Origin: an uncultured Ruminiclostridium sp.
Lineage (GTDB): Bacteria; Bacillota; Clostridia; Oscillospirales; Ruminococcaceae
DNA length: 64,000 bases
Assembly (NCBI GenBank): GCA_947594425.1
Contig: CANQED010000002.1
Location: 250,364-314,363, forward strand
Reading direction: 5' to 3'
Translations under genes and position numbers: made by a program
Notes under the pieces: model-generated
What the model saw: only the letters and a program-made list of their open reading frames with translations
Told to the model about the DNA's origin: nothing
Databases searched by the model: none
Shown here: positions 25,617 through 34,558 of the stretch, piece after piece
Layout of the letters: every line of letters starts with the position of its first letter
Numbering within the stretch: position 1 is the stretch's first letter

Positions 25617-27748
25617 TAAATGAACTGTATAATTTGTCTGTGGCAATGGACAGCGCGGGCATCAAGGCGAAAAACTGGAGCAGAAAATACATTGTACTTC
25701 CGAATATATCAGCAAAAAAGCCGTGCTACCGTATTACTATACAAGACGGTAAGGTTTTGGAGATATCGACTGTTGACCAAGAACTCGGCAAACTTTTACG
25801 CAAATACGGTTCAAATCATGGCACTTTCCCGATAATGAACCTTACCCCACTATATCTTGTGACTGATAATTCAATAAAGAATGAAATCTCCAAACTAACT
25901 GCGGAGATGTTGAATGATGATAAACTTGAAGAAATTTACAGTTGGTGTCAAAATAACAACTGGGACAATAAAAATTTCCGCACGTTGTACAAGGGCCATA
26001 TGGAAAGTGTGCCGAACGAACTCGAAAAACTTGTCCCTGACTTTGAACCGCTGAAAATTTTGACAGAGGAAAGCCGACGGTTTATTGACCCGCAAGTTCT
26101 TCATCAAGAACTTGAAAACAAAGTGTTCACAATGCTTGCAGAACGCAAGAATATTTCACTTGCGCTCGGTATTCTCTTTCTTTGTAAAGAAAATGAGAAC
26201 AAAAAGAAAGAAGCCCACGACAATATACTGGCAGCGTTTGAAACACCGCGCCTTATAGATATGGGAATACCCGCAGTAAGCGATACGTTTGTAACGGAAC
26301 TGAATACGGCTCTTCTCTCATCAGAGGGTGATGCCGACTCCGGTGAGTTGGATGCTTTCGGTTCGCCATATTCACCTATAAATGATCCCATGCCTCAAGT
26401 AAAGCTGAAGGGTATTACCGTTTCGCTTCGCACGATGTCCGCGAACTATGAGTGTCAACACAGATACAAGCGGATTGAAAGCGCAAGTTATCCGATTTCT
26501 TCAAAGAACCGAAAAGATCTTCAGGCGGCTTTAGAATGGCTTGGCGGTGAGGAACAAGAGGGAAAAATGTGGACCGTTACCGATATATCCGAAATACTTT
26601 TCGCTTATCCGCTGCACCTTCCCAAAACGCCGTTTTCGTTTGTAAATACATTTTCGTGCAGCGGCAACAGCGTTTTTTCAGCCTGCGCAAAAAATCTTAT
26701 AGACGAACTGAGGCATGGAAAGGAAATCGGCTCAGACCCAAATGCCGACGGACTTCAGATTTTTATTTTGAAGAAAATCGACAAAGGGCGCACAAAGGTT
26801 ATGTATTCTCGCTCAACCGACGCTAAGGAACTTGAAGTGATGAGCGAGCAATGGACAGCGGGCGGAGAAAATCTTCCCGAATTTAAGTTTGAACAACCTC
26901 CCGTAATTTTCCCGACAACTGCCGCTGATGTTCTGAACCGCTTTTGGAAACAAAACGGCGAACTCATAAAGCGAAAGGACAAAAATGGCAAAGAAAAGGA
27001 GATAAAACTGATACCGAAATACCATGGGATCCAACTTATGTTAGAACCCTCGGTATCAGCCGCTGCTGATCTGCACCATATAGCAGAGCAAGCAACAAAG
27101 CTCGGCGGAGTTGTCGGCAGTAAGGCGGCGGCAGGAGAACTAAAGGACGAGAAATTTGTTGATAATAAGACCACTGCCAAAAATTCACGGAAAAAAGATG
27201 GTAAGAACAGTTTGCCATTTATAGACTGCATTAAAGAAATGCTCTCGCTTATGGGAATTTTGCTGTACCGCGAGGGCATACGAAAGGAGAATTACATGGA
27301 TAATCTACCTTATCTTTTAGGACAGCTTTTAAAGGTGTCAGACGAACTTCACGTGTTGTATTGCCGCGTTGTGCGCGGCGGCGATTTGCCGACACAGCTT
27401 GCGGGTAGCGGTATGTACCGATCCGCAGCGGAGAATCCCGTTCGCACTATTAATATGCTCGGCACAAGAATGAACCCGTATATCACTTGGGCAAAGTCTT
27501 ATTGCAAAAAGAATGAAAACGACACGGGAAAAGAAAGTTGGCGGGCGGGGTGGCTTTTATCGCTTTATGAAAATATTGCGTCGGATTTACACAAGGCATG
27601 GCAGTCCGACATACGATTTGGCGACGCTGAAAAAGCACAGCTTTTTATAGGATATCTTGCAAAATTTCCGAAAAAGGAAAACGGAGATTTAACTTTAGAC
27701 GAGAACACGGAAAACAATAATGCAACGGAGGATTTTATCAATGAATAA
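25613..27748 (+). CDS. cas8c: Type I-C Cas8c (Csd1) large Cascade subunit
   Basis: 711 residues from GTG at 25613, preceded by GAGGAGGG and overlapping the cas5c stop by four bases. Csd1-family features include the N-terminal NELYNLSVAMDSAGIKAKNW and the central STDAKELEVMSEQWTAGGENLPEF. The C-terminal helical region contains MNPYITWAKSYCKKN. Cas8c recognises the PAM and starts R-loop formation. An internal, in-frame ATG at 27296 with a strong ribosome binding site would yield Cas11c. It overlaps cas7c by eight bases. Confidence 0.93.
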   Translation: MINELYNLSVAMDSAGIKAKNWSRKYIVLPNISAKKPCYRITIQDGKVLEISTVDQELGKLLRKYGSNHGTFPIMNLTPLYLVTDNSIKNEISKLTAEMLNDDKLEEIYSWCQNNNWDNKNFRTLYKGHMESVPNELEKLVPDFEPLKILTEESRRFIDPQVLHQELENKVFTMLAERKNISLALGILFLCKENENKKKEAHDNILAAFETPRLIDMGIPAVSDTFVTELNTALLSSEGDADSGELDAFGSPYSPINDPMPQVKLKGITVSLRTMSANYECQHRYKRIESASYPISSKNRKDLQAALEWLGGEEQEGKMWTVTDISEILFAYPLHLPKTPFSFVNTFSCSGNSVFSACAKNLIDELRHGKEIGSDPNADGLQIFILKKIDKGRTKVMYSRSTDAKELEVMSEQWTAGGENLPEFKFEQPPVIFPTTAADVLNRFWKQNGELIKRKDKNGKEKEIKLIPKYHGIQLMLEPSVSAAADLHHIAEQATKLGGVVGSKAAAGELKDEKFVDNKTTAKNSRKKDGKNSLPFIDCIKEMLSLMGILLYREGIRKENYMDNLPYLLGQLLKVSDELHVLYCRVVRGGDLPTQLAGSGMYRSAAENPVRTINMLGTRMNPYITWAKSYCKKNENDTGKESWRAGWLLSLYENIASDLHKAWQSDIRFGDAEKAQLFIGYLAKFPKKENGDLTLDENTENNNATEDFINE
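27283..27748 (+). CDS. cas11c: Internal translation unit for Cas11c within cas8c (ATG 27296)
   Basis: Inside cas8c, AAAGGAG at about 27283-27289 lies 6-7 bases before an in-frame ATG at 27296-27298 (codon 562 of Cas8c). This gives a separate 150-residue helical protein, MDNLPYLLGQLLKVSDELHV onward, sharing the Cas8c stop. In characterised I-C systems the small subunit Cas11 is made from an internal start in cas8c and is needed for full Cascade assembly. The site here fits that in position, frame and spacing. Expression is inferred, not shown. Confidence 0.75.
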
Positions 27749-28613
27749 TGAAATAAAAAGAGCAACAGGTATGCTTGTAATTGAAGCAGTAAACTCAAAT
27801 CCGAACGGCGACCCGGACCGCGAAAGCGACCCGCGCCAGCGCGACAACAGCGGGCGCGGAGAGATTTCTCCCGTGTCATTTAAGCGCAAGCTGCGTGACC
27901 TTTTGGAGGATCATAACTCGCCGTTTTTCAAATCTCTCCCACAAAAATTCTTAGATAACGAAAGTCACTACAACATTCTTGAACAGCGCGGACGTAAACG
28001 ATCAACAGTATCGAAAGAAATGGGTGACGACCCGGCTAAATTTATGGAAAGTAAATTTGTCGAAAAATACTGGGACGCTCGTGTTTTCGGAAATACATTT
28101 CTTGAGAAGGAGAACGACAAAGGATTTATAAAAAGCGGCGTTGTACAATTCGGAGTAGGCGTTTCGCTTGCCCCGATAAACATTCTTCGTGAAACTAATA
28201 CCAACAAAGCGGGTGTTCAGGAGGGAAAAAATTCGGGAATGGCTCCTCTTGCTTTCAGAATTGTAGAACATGGCGTTTATGTTATGAACTTTTTTGTAAA
28301 TCCGAATTTTGCTCAAAAAACAGGCTGTACATCGGACGATATTGAACTGTTAAAACTTCTTATTCCGTATGCTTACGATATGAACCGCTCCGCTATTCGT
28401 CCCGATGTACGCATTCGTCATGCGTGGTATATTGAACACAAAAACTTGCTTGGCAGCTGTCCCGAACATTTGCTTATTGAGGCGCTTACACCTAAAAAAC
28501 TCGGCAATGCAAATGAACCGTCTACGTCATGGAGCGATTACGAAGATGTTACCGCTCTTCCGGAAAATTTGCTGAGCCGAGTTAAAAGCTGCGTTGACCT
28601 TGTAACAAATTGA
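27741..28613 (+). CDS. cas7c: Type I-C Cas7c (Csd2) Cascade backbone subunit
   Basis: 290 residues from ATG at 27741, with CGGAGGA upstream and inside the end of cas8c. It carries the Cas7/Csd2 N-terminal signature GMLVIEAVNSNPNGDPD and the typical SPVSFKRKLRDLLEDH and VQFGVGVSLAPINI segments. Cas7 forms the filament that holds the crRNA spacer. Normal length. The stop overlaps the TTG start of cas3 (TTGA). Confidence 0.95.
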   Translation: MNNEIKRATGMLVIEAVNSNPNGDPDRESDPRQRDNSGRGEISPVSFKRKLRDLLEDHNSPFFKSLPQKFLDNESHYNILEQRGRKRSTVSKEMGDDPAKFMESKFVEKYWDARVFGNTFLEKENDKGFIKSGVVQFGVGVSLAPINILRETNTNKAGVQEGKNSGMAPLAFRIVEHGVYVMNFFVNPNFAQKTGCTSDDIELLKLLIPYAYDMNRSAIRPDVRIRHAWYIEHKNLLGSCPEHLLIEALTPKKLGNANEPSTSWSDYEDVTALPENLLSRVKSCVDLVTN

Positions 28614-30796
28614 GAGAAAAATATCTTGCTCACAGCGCAAAAGGCGGTTTTGCAGCGCAGTTATATCAGGCGCATATAACTGCCGTCACAAACAATGCCG
28701 CTCGTTATGCTGCGAAAGCTGAGGAGTACTCGAAAAAGTACAGCGGTGAGCTTGAGCGTATTGTGAGAAATGCCGCCGCATTTCACGACCTTGGCAAACT
28801 TCTTGAAGAAAATCAATCGGCGCTTTGTGCGGACGACAAGAAACACGCACATCTTCCTATAAATCATGTTGACGCGGGGTGCGCCGAATTGCTTTCAGAA
28901 GGAGCGACATACTCCGCACTTGCGGTTTATTCCCACCACAGAGGACTTCCCGATATATCTGAGGAATGTACTCGCGAAAATCTTATTTTTCGCGACAATA
29001 AAGCCGATGTACGCAAAGTTGTAGACAATTCTCTTTCGGAACTTCTTTTAACACACAAAACTCTTTGCCCGAACGAAATTACAAAACCCGAACTTCGCGT
29101 TGACGGAAATCCGATGTTTTTGAGAATGGCATTGTCCTGCCTCGCCGACGCAGACCATTCTGACACGGCGGGAGTATACGGCGATGTTGTTGATGAAAGC
29201 AATATACCGAAACTACGGGCAAAAGAACGTCTTGATGCGCTCGACAGGTATGTAAATTCACTCGGCGGCAATGATGACCGCAGCATATTTCGCACGAAAG
29301 TGTACAATACGTGCCGCAATGCAAACGCGGATACACCCTTTTCTGTCTGCGACAGCCCCGTAGGTTCAGGGAAAACTACCGCCGTTATGGCTAATCTTTT
29401 AAGGCAGGCGATAGAGAACAACTTGCGGAGGATATTTGTAATTCTGCCGTTTACAAACATCATAGAACAATCGGTAAACGTTTACCGAAAAGCATTGATA
29501 CTGCCCGGCGAAAATCCCGAAGATGTCGTTGCTGAACTGCATTTTCGTGCGGATTTTCAGAGCAAAGAGGCTCGATACCTAACTTCTCTTTGGCGCGCGC
29601 CTATTATCGTTACAACTGCAGCGGCGTTTTTCGGAACACTTTCATCTTCAAAGCCGTCTGCCCTCAGACGGCTTCACGAGCTACCCGGAAGCATAGTCTT
29701 GATTGATGAGGCTCACTGCTCGCTGCCGATAAAACTGATGCCGTTGGCGTGGCAATGGATGAATACCCTAGCCGAAGACTGGGGCTGCAGGTGGGTTTTA
29801 GCGTCAGGCTCGCTTGTGCGTTTTTGGGAATTTAGGAGCTTGAATTTGCCGCGTCCTAAGATAACGGAGCTTACGGACAGTGAATTGCATAAAAAGCTTG
29901 CCGATTACGAGGCGGGAAGAGTGATGTTTCGCGCTATAAAAAACGCGCTTTCCCGCAGTGAACTTATAAATTCCGTGCAGAAAAGTGCGGGACCGCGCCT
30001 TTTAATTGTCAATACAGTACAATCGGCGGCGGTGATAGCGGAGGATATTTGCACTCAATACGGCAGACAATGCGTTGAACATTTATCAACGGCACTTAAT
30101 CCGCATGACAGAAACGCTGTTGTACAGCGTATTATAAATCGTTTGAAAGATAAAAATGACACTAATTGGACGCTGGTGGCGACTTCATGCGTTGAGGCCG
30201 GAGTGGATTTTTCATTCAGAACGGGTTTTCGCGAAAATTCTTCATTGCTCTCGCTTTTGCAAGCGGCAGGCAGAGTGAACCGTCACGGAGAGTACGGCAC
30301 TGCAGAAATGTGGAGTTTTTCATTTGTTGATGATAAAATGCTGACTAAAAACAAAGGTCTGAAATATTCCGCTTTGGTTCTTGAAAGGTATTTAAAAAAC
30401 GGGATAGAGATAAAACCGGAACTCAGCACAAAATCCCTTGAAGACGAAATAAACGTTGAGGGCGGCATGACATTAAGGGATATCAACAAATTCATCAAGC
30501 TTGAAAATGATATGAGTTTCAGAACCCTGGACGAAGAATTTGAGCCAATTGAAAATGATACCGTAATCGCAGTAACAAATGATAGTATTGCTGATGAAAT
30601 TGCGCATGGAGGCGGCAATCCGCATAAAATTCAAATTTACTCCGTTAACATTCGCCGCAGTATAATGAAAAAGTATGAATTATCTGAAATCTTACCCGAG
30701 GTCTACCGTTGGACGCTTGGCTATGATGATTTCCTGGGATATATGCGCGGGGTGCTTGACAGGCGGATATTTGAAACGGGTTTTCTGAACGTTTGA
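28610..30796 (+). CDS. cas3: Type I-C Cas3 nuclease-helicase
   Basis: 728 residues from TTG at 28610, overlapping the cas7c stop and so coupled. The N-terminal HD nuclease domain has His59-Asp60 (AAAFHDLGKLLEENQ), NHVDAG and SHHRGLP. The SF2 helicase has Walker A SPVGSGKTTAV (about 249-259), DEAH at about 366, motif III LASGSL and motif VI QAAGRVNRHG. Cas3 nicks and degrades the DNA displaced by Cascade. Near the 3' end the heptamer G GGT TTT (30778-30784), in the right phase for a -1 shift, precedes an alternative frame open to 30909. The true C-terminus may therefore be about 38 residues longer. cas3 is last, not first as in canonical I-C operons. Confidence 0.93.
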   Translation: MREKYLAHSAKGGFAAQLYQAHITAVTNNAARYAAKAEEYSKKYSGELERIVRNAAAFHDLGKLLEENQSALCADDKKHAHLPINHVDAGCAELLSEGATYSALAVYSHHRGLPDISEECTRENLIFRDNKADVRKVVDNSLSELLLTHKTLCPNEITKPELRVDGNPMFLRMALSCLADADHSDTAGVYGDVVDESNIPKLRAKERLDALDRYVNSLGGNDDRSIFRTKVYNTCRNANADTPFSVCDSPVGSGKTTAVMANLLRQAIENNLRRIFVILPFTNIIEQSVNVYRKALILPGENPEDVVAELHFRADFQSKEARYLTSLWRAPIIVTTAAAFFGTLSSSKPSALRRLHELPGSIVLIDEAHCSLPIKLMPLAWQWMNTLAEDWGCRWVLASGSLVRFWEFRSLNLPRPKITELTDSELHKKLADYEAGRVMFRAIKNALSRSELINSVQKSAGPRLLIVNTVQSAAVIAEDICTQYGRQCVEHLSTALNPHDRNAVVQRIINRLKDKNDTNWTLVATSCVEAGVDFSFRTGFRENSSLLSLLQAAGRVNRHGEYGTAEMWSFSFVDDKMLTKNKGLKYSALVLERYLKNGIEIKPELSTKSLEDEINVEGGMTLRDINKFIKLENDMSFRTLDEEFEPIENDTVIAVTNDSIADEIAHGGGNPHKIQIYSVNIRRSIMKKYELSEILPEVYRWTLGYDDFLGYMRGVLDRRIFETGFLNV

Positions 30797-30992
30797 AACG
30801 GTTGCAGCTGTTTTACGAAAAGCGCCAAGATGTAATGACTATGTGCGGAATAAGTGTAATGCCGCAGGGACACAGCTTTGAAAACGGCTTTGCTTTTTGT
30901 TTTGCATAAATTGAAATATACTGAAAAGTATAATATAATTCAATTGTAAGGAGTCGGTCGAAAAAATCTTTTTTGTAAAGGATAGACAGTAC

Positions 30993-31026
30993 TCCCACAC
31001 CCCGTTATACGGGTGTGGGATTTTTT
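30993..31026 (+). terminator. Terminator after the cas operon
   Basis: TCCCACACCC pairs perfectly with GGGTGTGGGA around an 8-base loop, followed by TTTTTT. It closes the cas operon. The palindrome style also resembles ends of IS200/IS605-type elements. Confidence 0.8.
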
Positions 31027-31040
31027 GTAAGAAACAGCTG

Positions 31041-31066
31041 TCCCCTCAGCTTTAGTGCTGAGGGGA
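31041..31066. repeat. Perfect 10-bp palindrome next to the cas terminator
   Basis: TCCCCTCAGC and GCTGAGGGGA flank the loop TTTAGT. No U run follows, so it is a poor terminator. With the hairpin 15 bases upstream it could be a remnant of a palindrome-ended mobile element or a protein-binding site. No transposase is present. Confidence 0.5.
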
Positions 31067-31120
31067 AATTTGCATCTCTGCAATATTCTCCGCTTTAAAA
31101 AGATAATTTTACCGAAAAGC

Positions 31121-31150
31121 TTGCTTTCAGTCAAAAAATTGTGTTATTAT
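31121..31150 (+). promoter_or_regulatory. Probable promoter of the zinc-ribbon membrane protein
   Basis: TTGCTT (31121-31126) and TATTAT (31145-31150), spacer 18, about 75 bases before the start codon. The hexamers are imperfect, so this is a moderate call. Confidence 0.45.
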
Positions 31151-31225
31151 ATATAAATAGGATAATGTTTTATCAAGTCCGCCGACTTTTTTGCCTGCGG
31201 CGAGAGGTGAAAGGAGCTCAGGCTT

Positions 31226-31993
31226 ATGATATGCAAAAATTGCGGAGCACAAATAGGTGATAATTATCAATTCTGCGGTAAGTGCGGAGCACCTACAGGC
31301 TTAATTTCTCAGCCGATAGAGCCAAACGGGACAGCTGCCGTTTTGCAAAAGTCAGGCAACAAAGCCATAAAGCTAGTTTTAATAATAGCAGCTGTGGTAA
31401 TTATCGCTTTAGCAAGCACAATAGCGATAGTCATAAACTCAAGGTCGCAAATATCCCCCGAAGAGCTTGCCAAAAAATTATCCATTGCGGTGGCGGAGGT
31501 GGATTATGACACGATATGTGATTGTATTGCTTTTGATTATGACGGAGCAGTAAACCTTATGGTGAAATATAATTCTTTTCTCAAAAATCATCTTGAAGAA
31601 ACCTACGGCACTTCAAATGTCAGGCAGATATGGAACAGACCCGAGGAACGGGAAAAGGTAAAAGAGCGGTATATGTCACTCTACGGTGATGATTATAAAA
31701 TATCCTGCGAGATAGTAAGCTCGTCCGTTTTGACCGAAAGCGAGCAAGCAGAAACCATTGAAAATTATAAGGAAATGTTTTTTGATATAACCAAGAATAC
31801 CGATTTTTTAAACGAATTAAGCCTGCTTTACAAGCAATCAAATCTTGATAATACCGAGGAAATCCGCCTTATTGAAATGAACACTGCGATCAAAGGGAGC
31901 TTGGGTGAGCATACCGATGATTTTTCCGTATATTGTGTAAAAATAAACGGCGTTTGGAAAGCCATTACGTTCAATTTCCCGTCGTTTATCTGA
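31226..31993 (+). CDS. Zinc-ribbon single-pass membrane protein of unknown function
   Basis: 255 residues, starting 8 bases after AAAGGAGCTC. An N-terminal double CxxC zinc ribbon (CKNCGAQIGDNYQFCGKCGA) is followed by a linker, one transmembrane helix (about 48-70, LVLIIAAVVIIALASTIAIVI) and an extracytoplasmic domain (about 80-255). The layout is common in Clostridia and usually uncharacterised. The C-terminal domain could be a DUF4878-like small barrel (VYCVKINGVWKAITFNF ends it). It is more AT-rich than the core and ends the accessory segment. Confidence 0.75.
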   Translation: MICKNCGAQIGDNYQFCGKCGAPTGLISQPIEPNGTAAVLQKSGNKAIKLVLIIAAVVIIALASTIAIVINSRSQISPEELAKKLSIAVAEVDYDTICDCIAFDYDGAVNLMVKYNSFLKNHLEETYGTSNVRQIWNRPEEREKVKERYMSLYGDDYKISCEIVSSSVLTESEQAETIENYKEMFFDITKNTDFLNELSLLYKQSNLDNTEEIRLIEMNTAIKGSLGEHTDDFSVYCVKINGVWKAITFNFPSFI

Positions 31994-32073
31994 AACGTTA
32001 AAAGCAGCGGCTTAAATATTACAACTTTCCCGCTTATAGCTTTTCCCTATATCTCTCCATAGTTTTTTAGCTA

Positions 32074-32102
32074 TTGACTTTTGCTCTGAGAGGTGTTATT
32101 AT
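32074..32102 (+). promoter_or_regulatory. Promoter of metY
   Basis: TTGACT (32074-32079) and TATTAT (32097-32102), spacer 17. Between it and the ribosome binding site, CCTATTAAAAAGGTCGGAAT (from 32110) looks like a possible site for a CymR/Rrf2-type sulfur regulator. No SAM riboswitch or T-box was recognised in the short leader. Confidence 0.7.
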
Positions 32103-32159
32103 ATACTTAACCTATTAAAAAGGTCGGAATTAAATAAACAAAAGAAAGAGGTAACTATT

Positions 32160-33440
32160 ATGAGCTACAGATTTGAAACCTTACAATTGCACGTTGGGCA
32201 GGAGCAGCCCGATCCCGCGACGGATGCGCGCGCGGTGCCTATCTATCAGACAACGTCTTATGTGTTCCGCAACTCGCAGCATGCGGCTGACCGCTTTGGG
32301 CTTGCGGACGCGGGCAACATATACGGCAGACTGACCAACTCCACTCAGGACGTGCTCGAAAAGAGACTTGCGGCGCTCGAGGGAGGAACGGCGGCGCTCG
32401 CGCTGTCGTCGGGCGCGGCGGCTATCACCTACACTATCCAGGCGCTCGCGCAGGCGGGAGAGCATATCGTCGCACAAAAGACCATCTACGGCGGCAGCTA
32501 TAACCTCCTTGCGCATACCCTGCCGCAGTACGGGATAAACACCACCTTTGTTGACGCGCACAATTTAAGCGAGGTAGAAGCGGCTATCCAACCTAACACC
32601 AAGGCGGTATTTATCGAGACGCTCGGCAATCCCAACAGTGACATCCCCGACATCGACGCTATCTCCGAAATCGCACACAAGCACGGTCTGCCCGTAGTAA
32701 TTGATAACACTTTCGGCACGCCTTACCTTATCCGCCCGATAGAACACGGCGCTGATATTGTGGTACACTCCGCCACTAAATTTATCGGCGGTCACGGGAC
32801 TACCTTAGGCGGAATAATAGTGGACAGCGGCAAATTTGACTGGAAGGCGAGCGGAAGATACGCGCCCATATCCGAGCCCAACCCGAGCTATCACGGGGTG
32901 TCCTTTGCCGAGGCGGCGGGCGACGCTGCGTTTGTCACCTACATAAGGGCGATACTGCTGCGCGACACGGGCGCGACCATCTCGCCGTTCAACGCATTTT
33001 TGCTGCTGCAGGGCGTAGAGACCCTCTCGCTGAGGCTCGACCGCCATATCGAGAACACCAAAAAGGTAGTAGAGTTCTTGTCCTCTCACCCGCTTGTAGA
33101 AAAGGTAAATCACCCGTCGCTCCCCGACCATCCCGACCATGCGCTGTATGAGAGATATTTCCCCAACGGCGGCGGCAGCATCTTTACCTTTGATATAAAG
33201 GGCGGGCAGGCCGAGGCGCACAAGTTTATCGACAGCCTTAAGATCTTCTCCCTGCTCGCAAATGTGGCGGACGTAAAATCCCTTGTTATCCACCCCGCTA
33301 CTACCACCCATTCGCAGATGACCGAGGAGGAGCTTAACGCGTCGGGCATACACCCGAACACCATCCGCCTGTCGATAGGCACCGAGCATATCGACGATAT
33401 CATAGACGACTTAAAGCTCGGCTTTGCCGCTGTTGAATAA
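32160..33440 (+). CDS. metY: O-acetylhomoserine (thiol)-lyase
   Basis: 426 residues of the Cys/Met-metabolism PLP family. It has the N-terminal VPIYQTTSYVF and YGRLTNSTQDVLEKRLAALEGG, VIDNTFGTPYLIRPIEHGAD and the PLP lysine in VHSATKFIGGHG. The length (about 425) and the inserted region after residue 220 fit O-acetylhomoserine sulfhydrylase rather than the shorter cystathionine gamma-synthases (about 380). It makes homocysteine from O-acetylhomoserine and sulfide, feeding methionine synthesis. It is a single-gene unit with a consensus promoter and a strong terminator. Confidence 0.92.
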   Translation: MSYRFETLQLHVGQEQPDPATDARAVPIYQTTSYVFRNSQHAADRFGLADAGNIYGRLTNSTQDVLEKRLAALEGGTAALALSSGAAAITYTIQALAQAGEHIVAQKTIYGGSYNLLAHTLPQYGINTTFVDAHNLSEVEAAIQPNTKAVFIETLGNPNSDIPDIDAISEIAHKHGLPVVIDNTFGTPYLIRPIEHGADIVVHSATKFIGGHGTTLGGIIVDSGKFDWKASGRYAPISEPNPSYHGVSFAEAAGDAAFVTYIRAILLRDTGATISPFNAFLLLQGVETLSLRLDRHIENTKKVVEFLSSHPLVEKVNHPSLPDHPDHALYERYFPNGGGSIFTFDIKGGQAEAHKFIDSLKIFSLLANVADVKSLVIHPATTTHSQMTEEELNASGIHPNTIRLSIGTEHIDDIIDDLKLGFAAVE

Positions 33441-33456
33441 TTTTTGCCATAACACA

Positions 33457-33499
33457 AGATCCGCAAGGGCTTTTTTACACCCTTGCGGATCTCTTTTTA
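33457..33499 (+). terminator. Terminator of metY
   Basis: A 13-bp perfect stem (AGATCCGCAAGGG with CCCTTGCGGATCT) is followed by CTTTTTAT. It may also serve the convergent aroG transcript. Confidence 0.9.
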
Positions 33500-33509
33500 T
33501 ATCGAATTA

Positions 33510-34538
33510 TCAAAGCGCGTCGGCGATGTCGAGTATCAGCCTTTCTGTCTTTTCCCAGCCTAAGCAGGGGTCGGTTATCGACTTGCCGTAGACGGTATCT
33601 TCGACGCCCTGATTGCCGTCCTCTATATAGCTCTCTATCATCAGACCCTTGACAAAGCGCCTGATATCGTCGCTGTGGCGGCGCGAGTGAAGTATCTCTT
33701 TAGATATGCGTATCTGCTCGAGATATTTTTTGCCCGAATTGGAATGATTGGTGTCGACTATCACCGCCATATTCTCGAGATTTTTCTTGCAATACAGCTC
33801 GTATAATAGGCTGAGATCCTCATAGTGATAATTAGGCAATGTCTGGTCGTGCTTATTTACCGCTCCGCGCAAAATAGCGTGAGCGAGCGGGTTGCCGTCC
33901 GAGTGTACCTCCCACCCGCGATAGATAAAGGTGTGCGACGACTGCGCGGCCTTTATCGAATTGAGCATAACGGACAAGGTGCCGCTCGTGGGATTTTTCA
34001 TACCGACGGGGATATCTATGCCGCTCGCGGTAAGGCGGTGCTGCTGATTTTCCACCGAGCGCGCGCCGACCGCCACATAGCCGAGCAGGTCGGACAGATA
34101 GCGATAATTCTCGGGATAGAGCATTTCGTCCGCGCAGGTAAAGCCGGTCTGCTCTATCGCGGTCTGGTGCAGTCTGCGCACCTGTACTATTCCCTCAAGC
34201 ATATCCTCGTGCTTTGTCGGGTCGGGCTGATGTATCATACCCTTATACCCCTCGCCGGTGGTGCGGGGCTTATTAGTATAGATGCGGGGGATTATGACTA
34301 TCTTATCCTTTACCTTTTCCTGCACGGGCACAAGGCGCGATATGTAGTCGAGCACCGGCTCGGGCTTGTCCGCCGAGCAGGGGCCTATGATAAGTATGAA
34401 CTTATCCGACTTTCCGGTAAATACATCGGCTATCTCCTTATCCCTGCGCTCCTTTATCTGCTGTATCTTGTCGGTGACAGGGTACATTTTTTTGATGTCC
34501 GCAGGTATCGGCAGCTTTCTTATAAAATTCATTCCCAT
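33510..34538 (-). CDS. aroG: 3-deoxy-7-phosphoheptulonate synthase (DAHP synthase, type I alpha)
   Basis: 342 residues resembling the AroF/G/H family: ILIIGPCSADKPEPVLDY, PRIYTNKPRTTGEGYKGM, VGARSVENQQHR, PVGMKNPTSG and DTNHSNSGKKY with the metal and substrate ligands. It condenses PEP with erythrose-4-phosphate as the first step of the shikimate pathway. The start follows AAAGGAG by eight bases. It is the last gene of the leftward pheA-ispD-ispF-aroG set. The paralogue type (F, G or H) and its feedback effector cannot be told from sequence. Confidence 0.93.
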   Translation of the reverse strand: MGMNFIRKLPIPADIKKMYPVTDKIQQIKERRDKEIADVFTGKSDKFILIIGPCSADKPEPVLDYISRLVPVQEKVKDKIVIIPRIYTNKPRTTGEGYKGMIHQPDPTKHEDMLEGIVQVRRLHQTAIEQTGFTCADEMLYPENYRYLSDLLGYVAVGARSVENQQHRLTASGIDIPVGMKNPTSGTLSVMLNSIKAAQSSHTFIYRGWEVHSDGNPLAHAILRGAVNKHDQTLPNYHYEDLSLLYELYCKKNLENMAVIVDTNHSNSGKKYLEQIRISKEILHSRRHSDDIRRFVKGLMIESYIEDGNQGVEDTVYGKSITDPCLGWEKTERLILDIADAL

Positions 34539-34558
34539 TGTTTTTATCTCCTTTTCTT

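Noticed and set aside
30800-31200. CRISPR array after cas3
   Set aside because: No repeated 25-40 base unit is present. The two palindromes differ in sequence and there are no spacer-length intervals.
31994-32159. SAM riboswitch or T-box upstream of metY
   Set aside because: The leader from the promoter to the start codon is only about 50 bases, too short for either, and no conserved core was seen.
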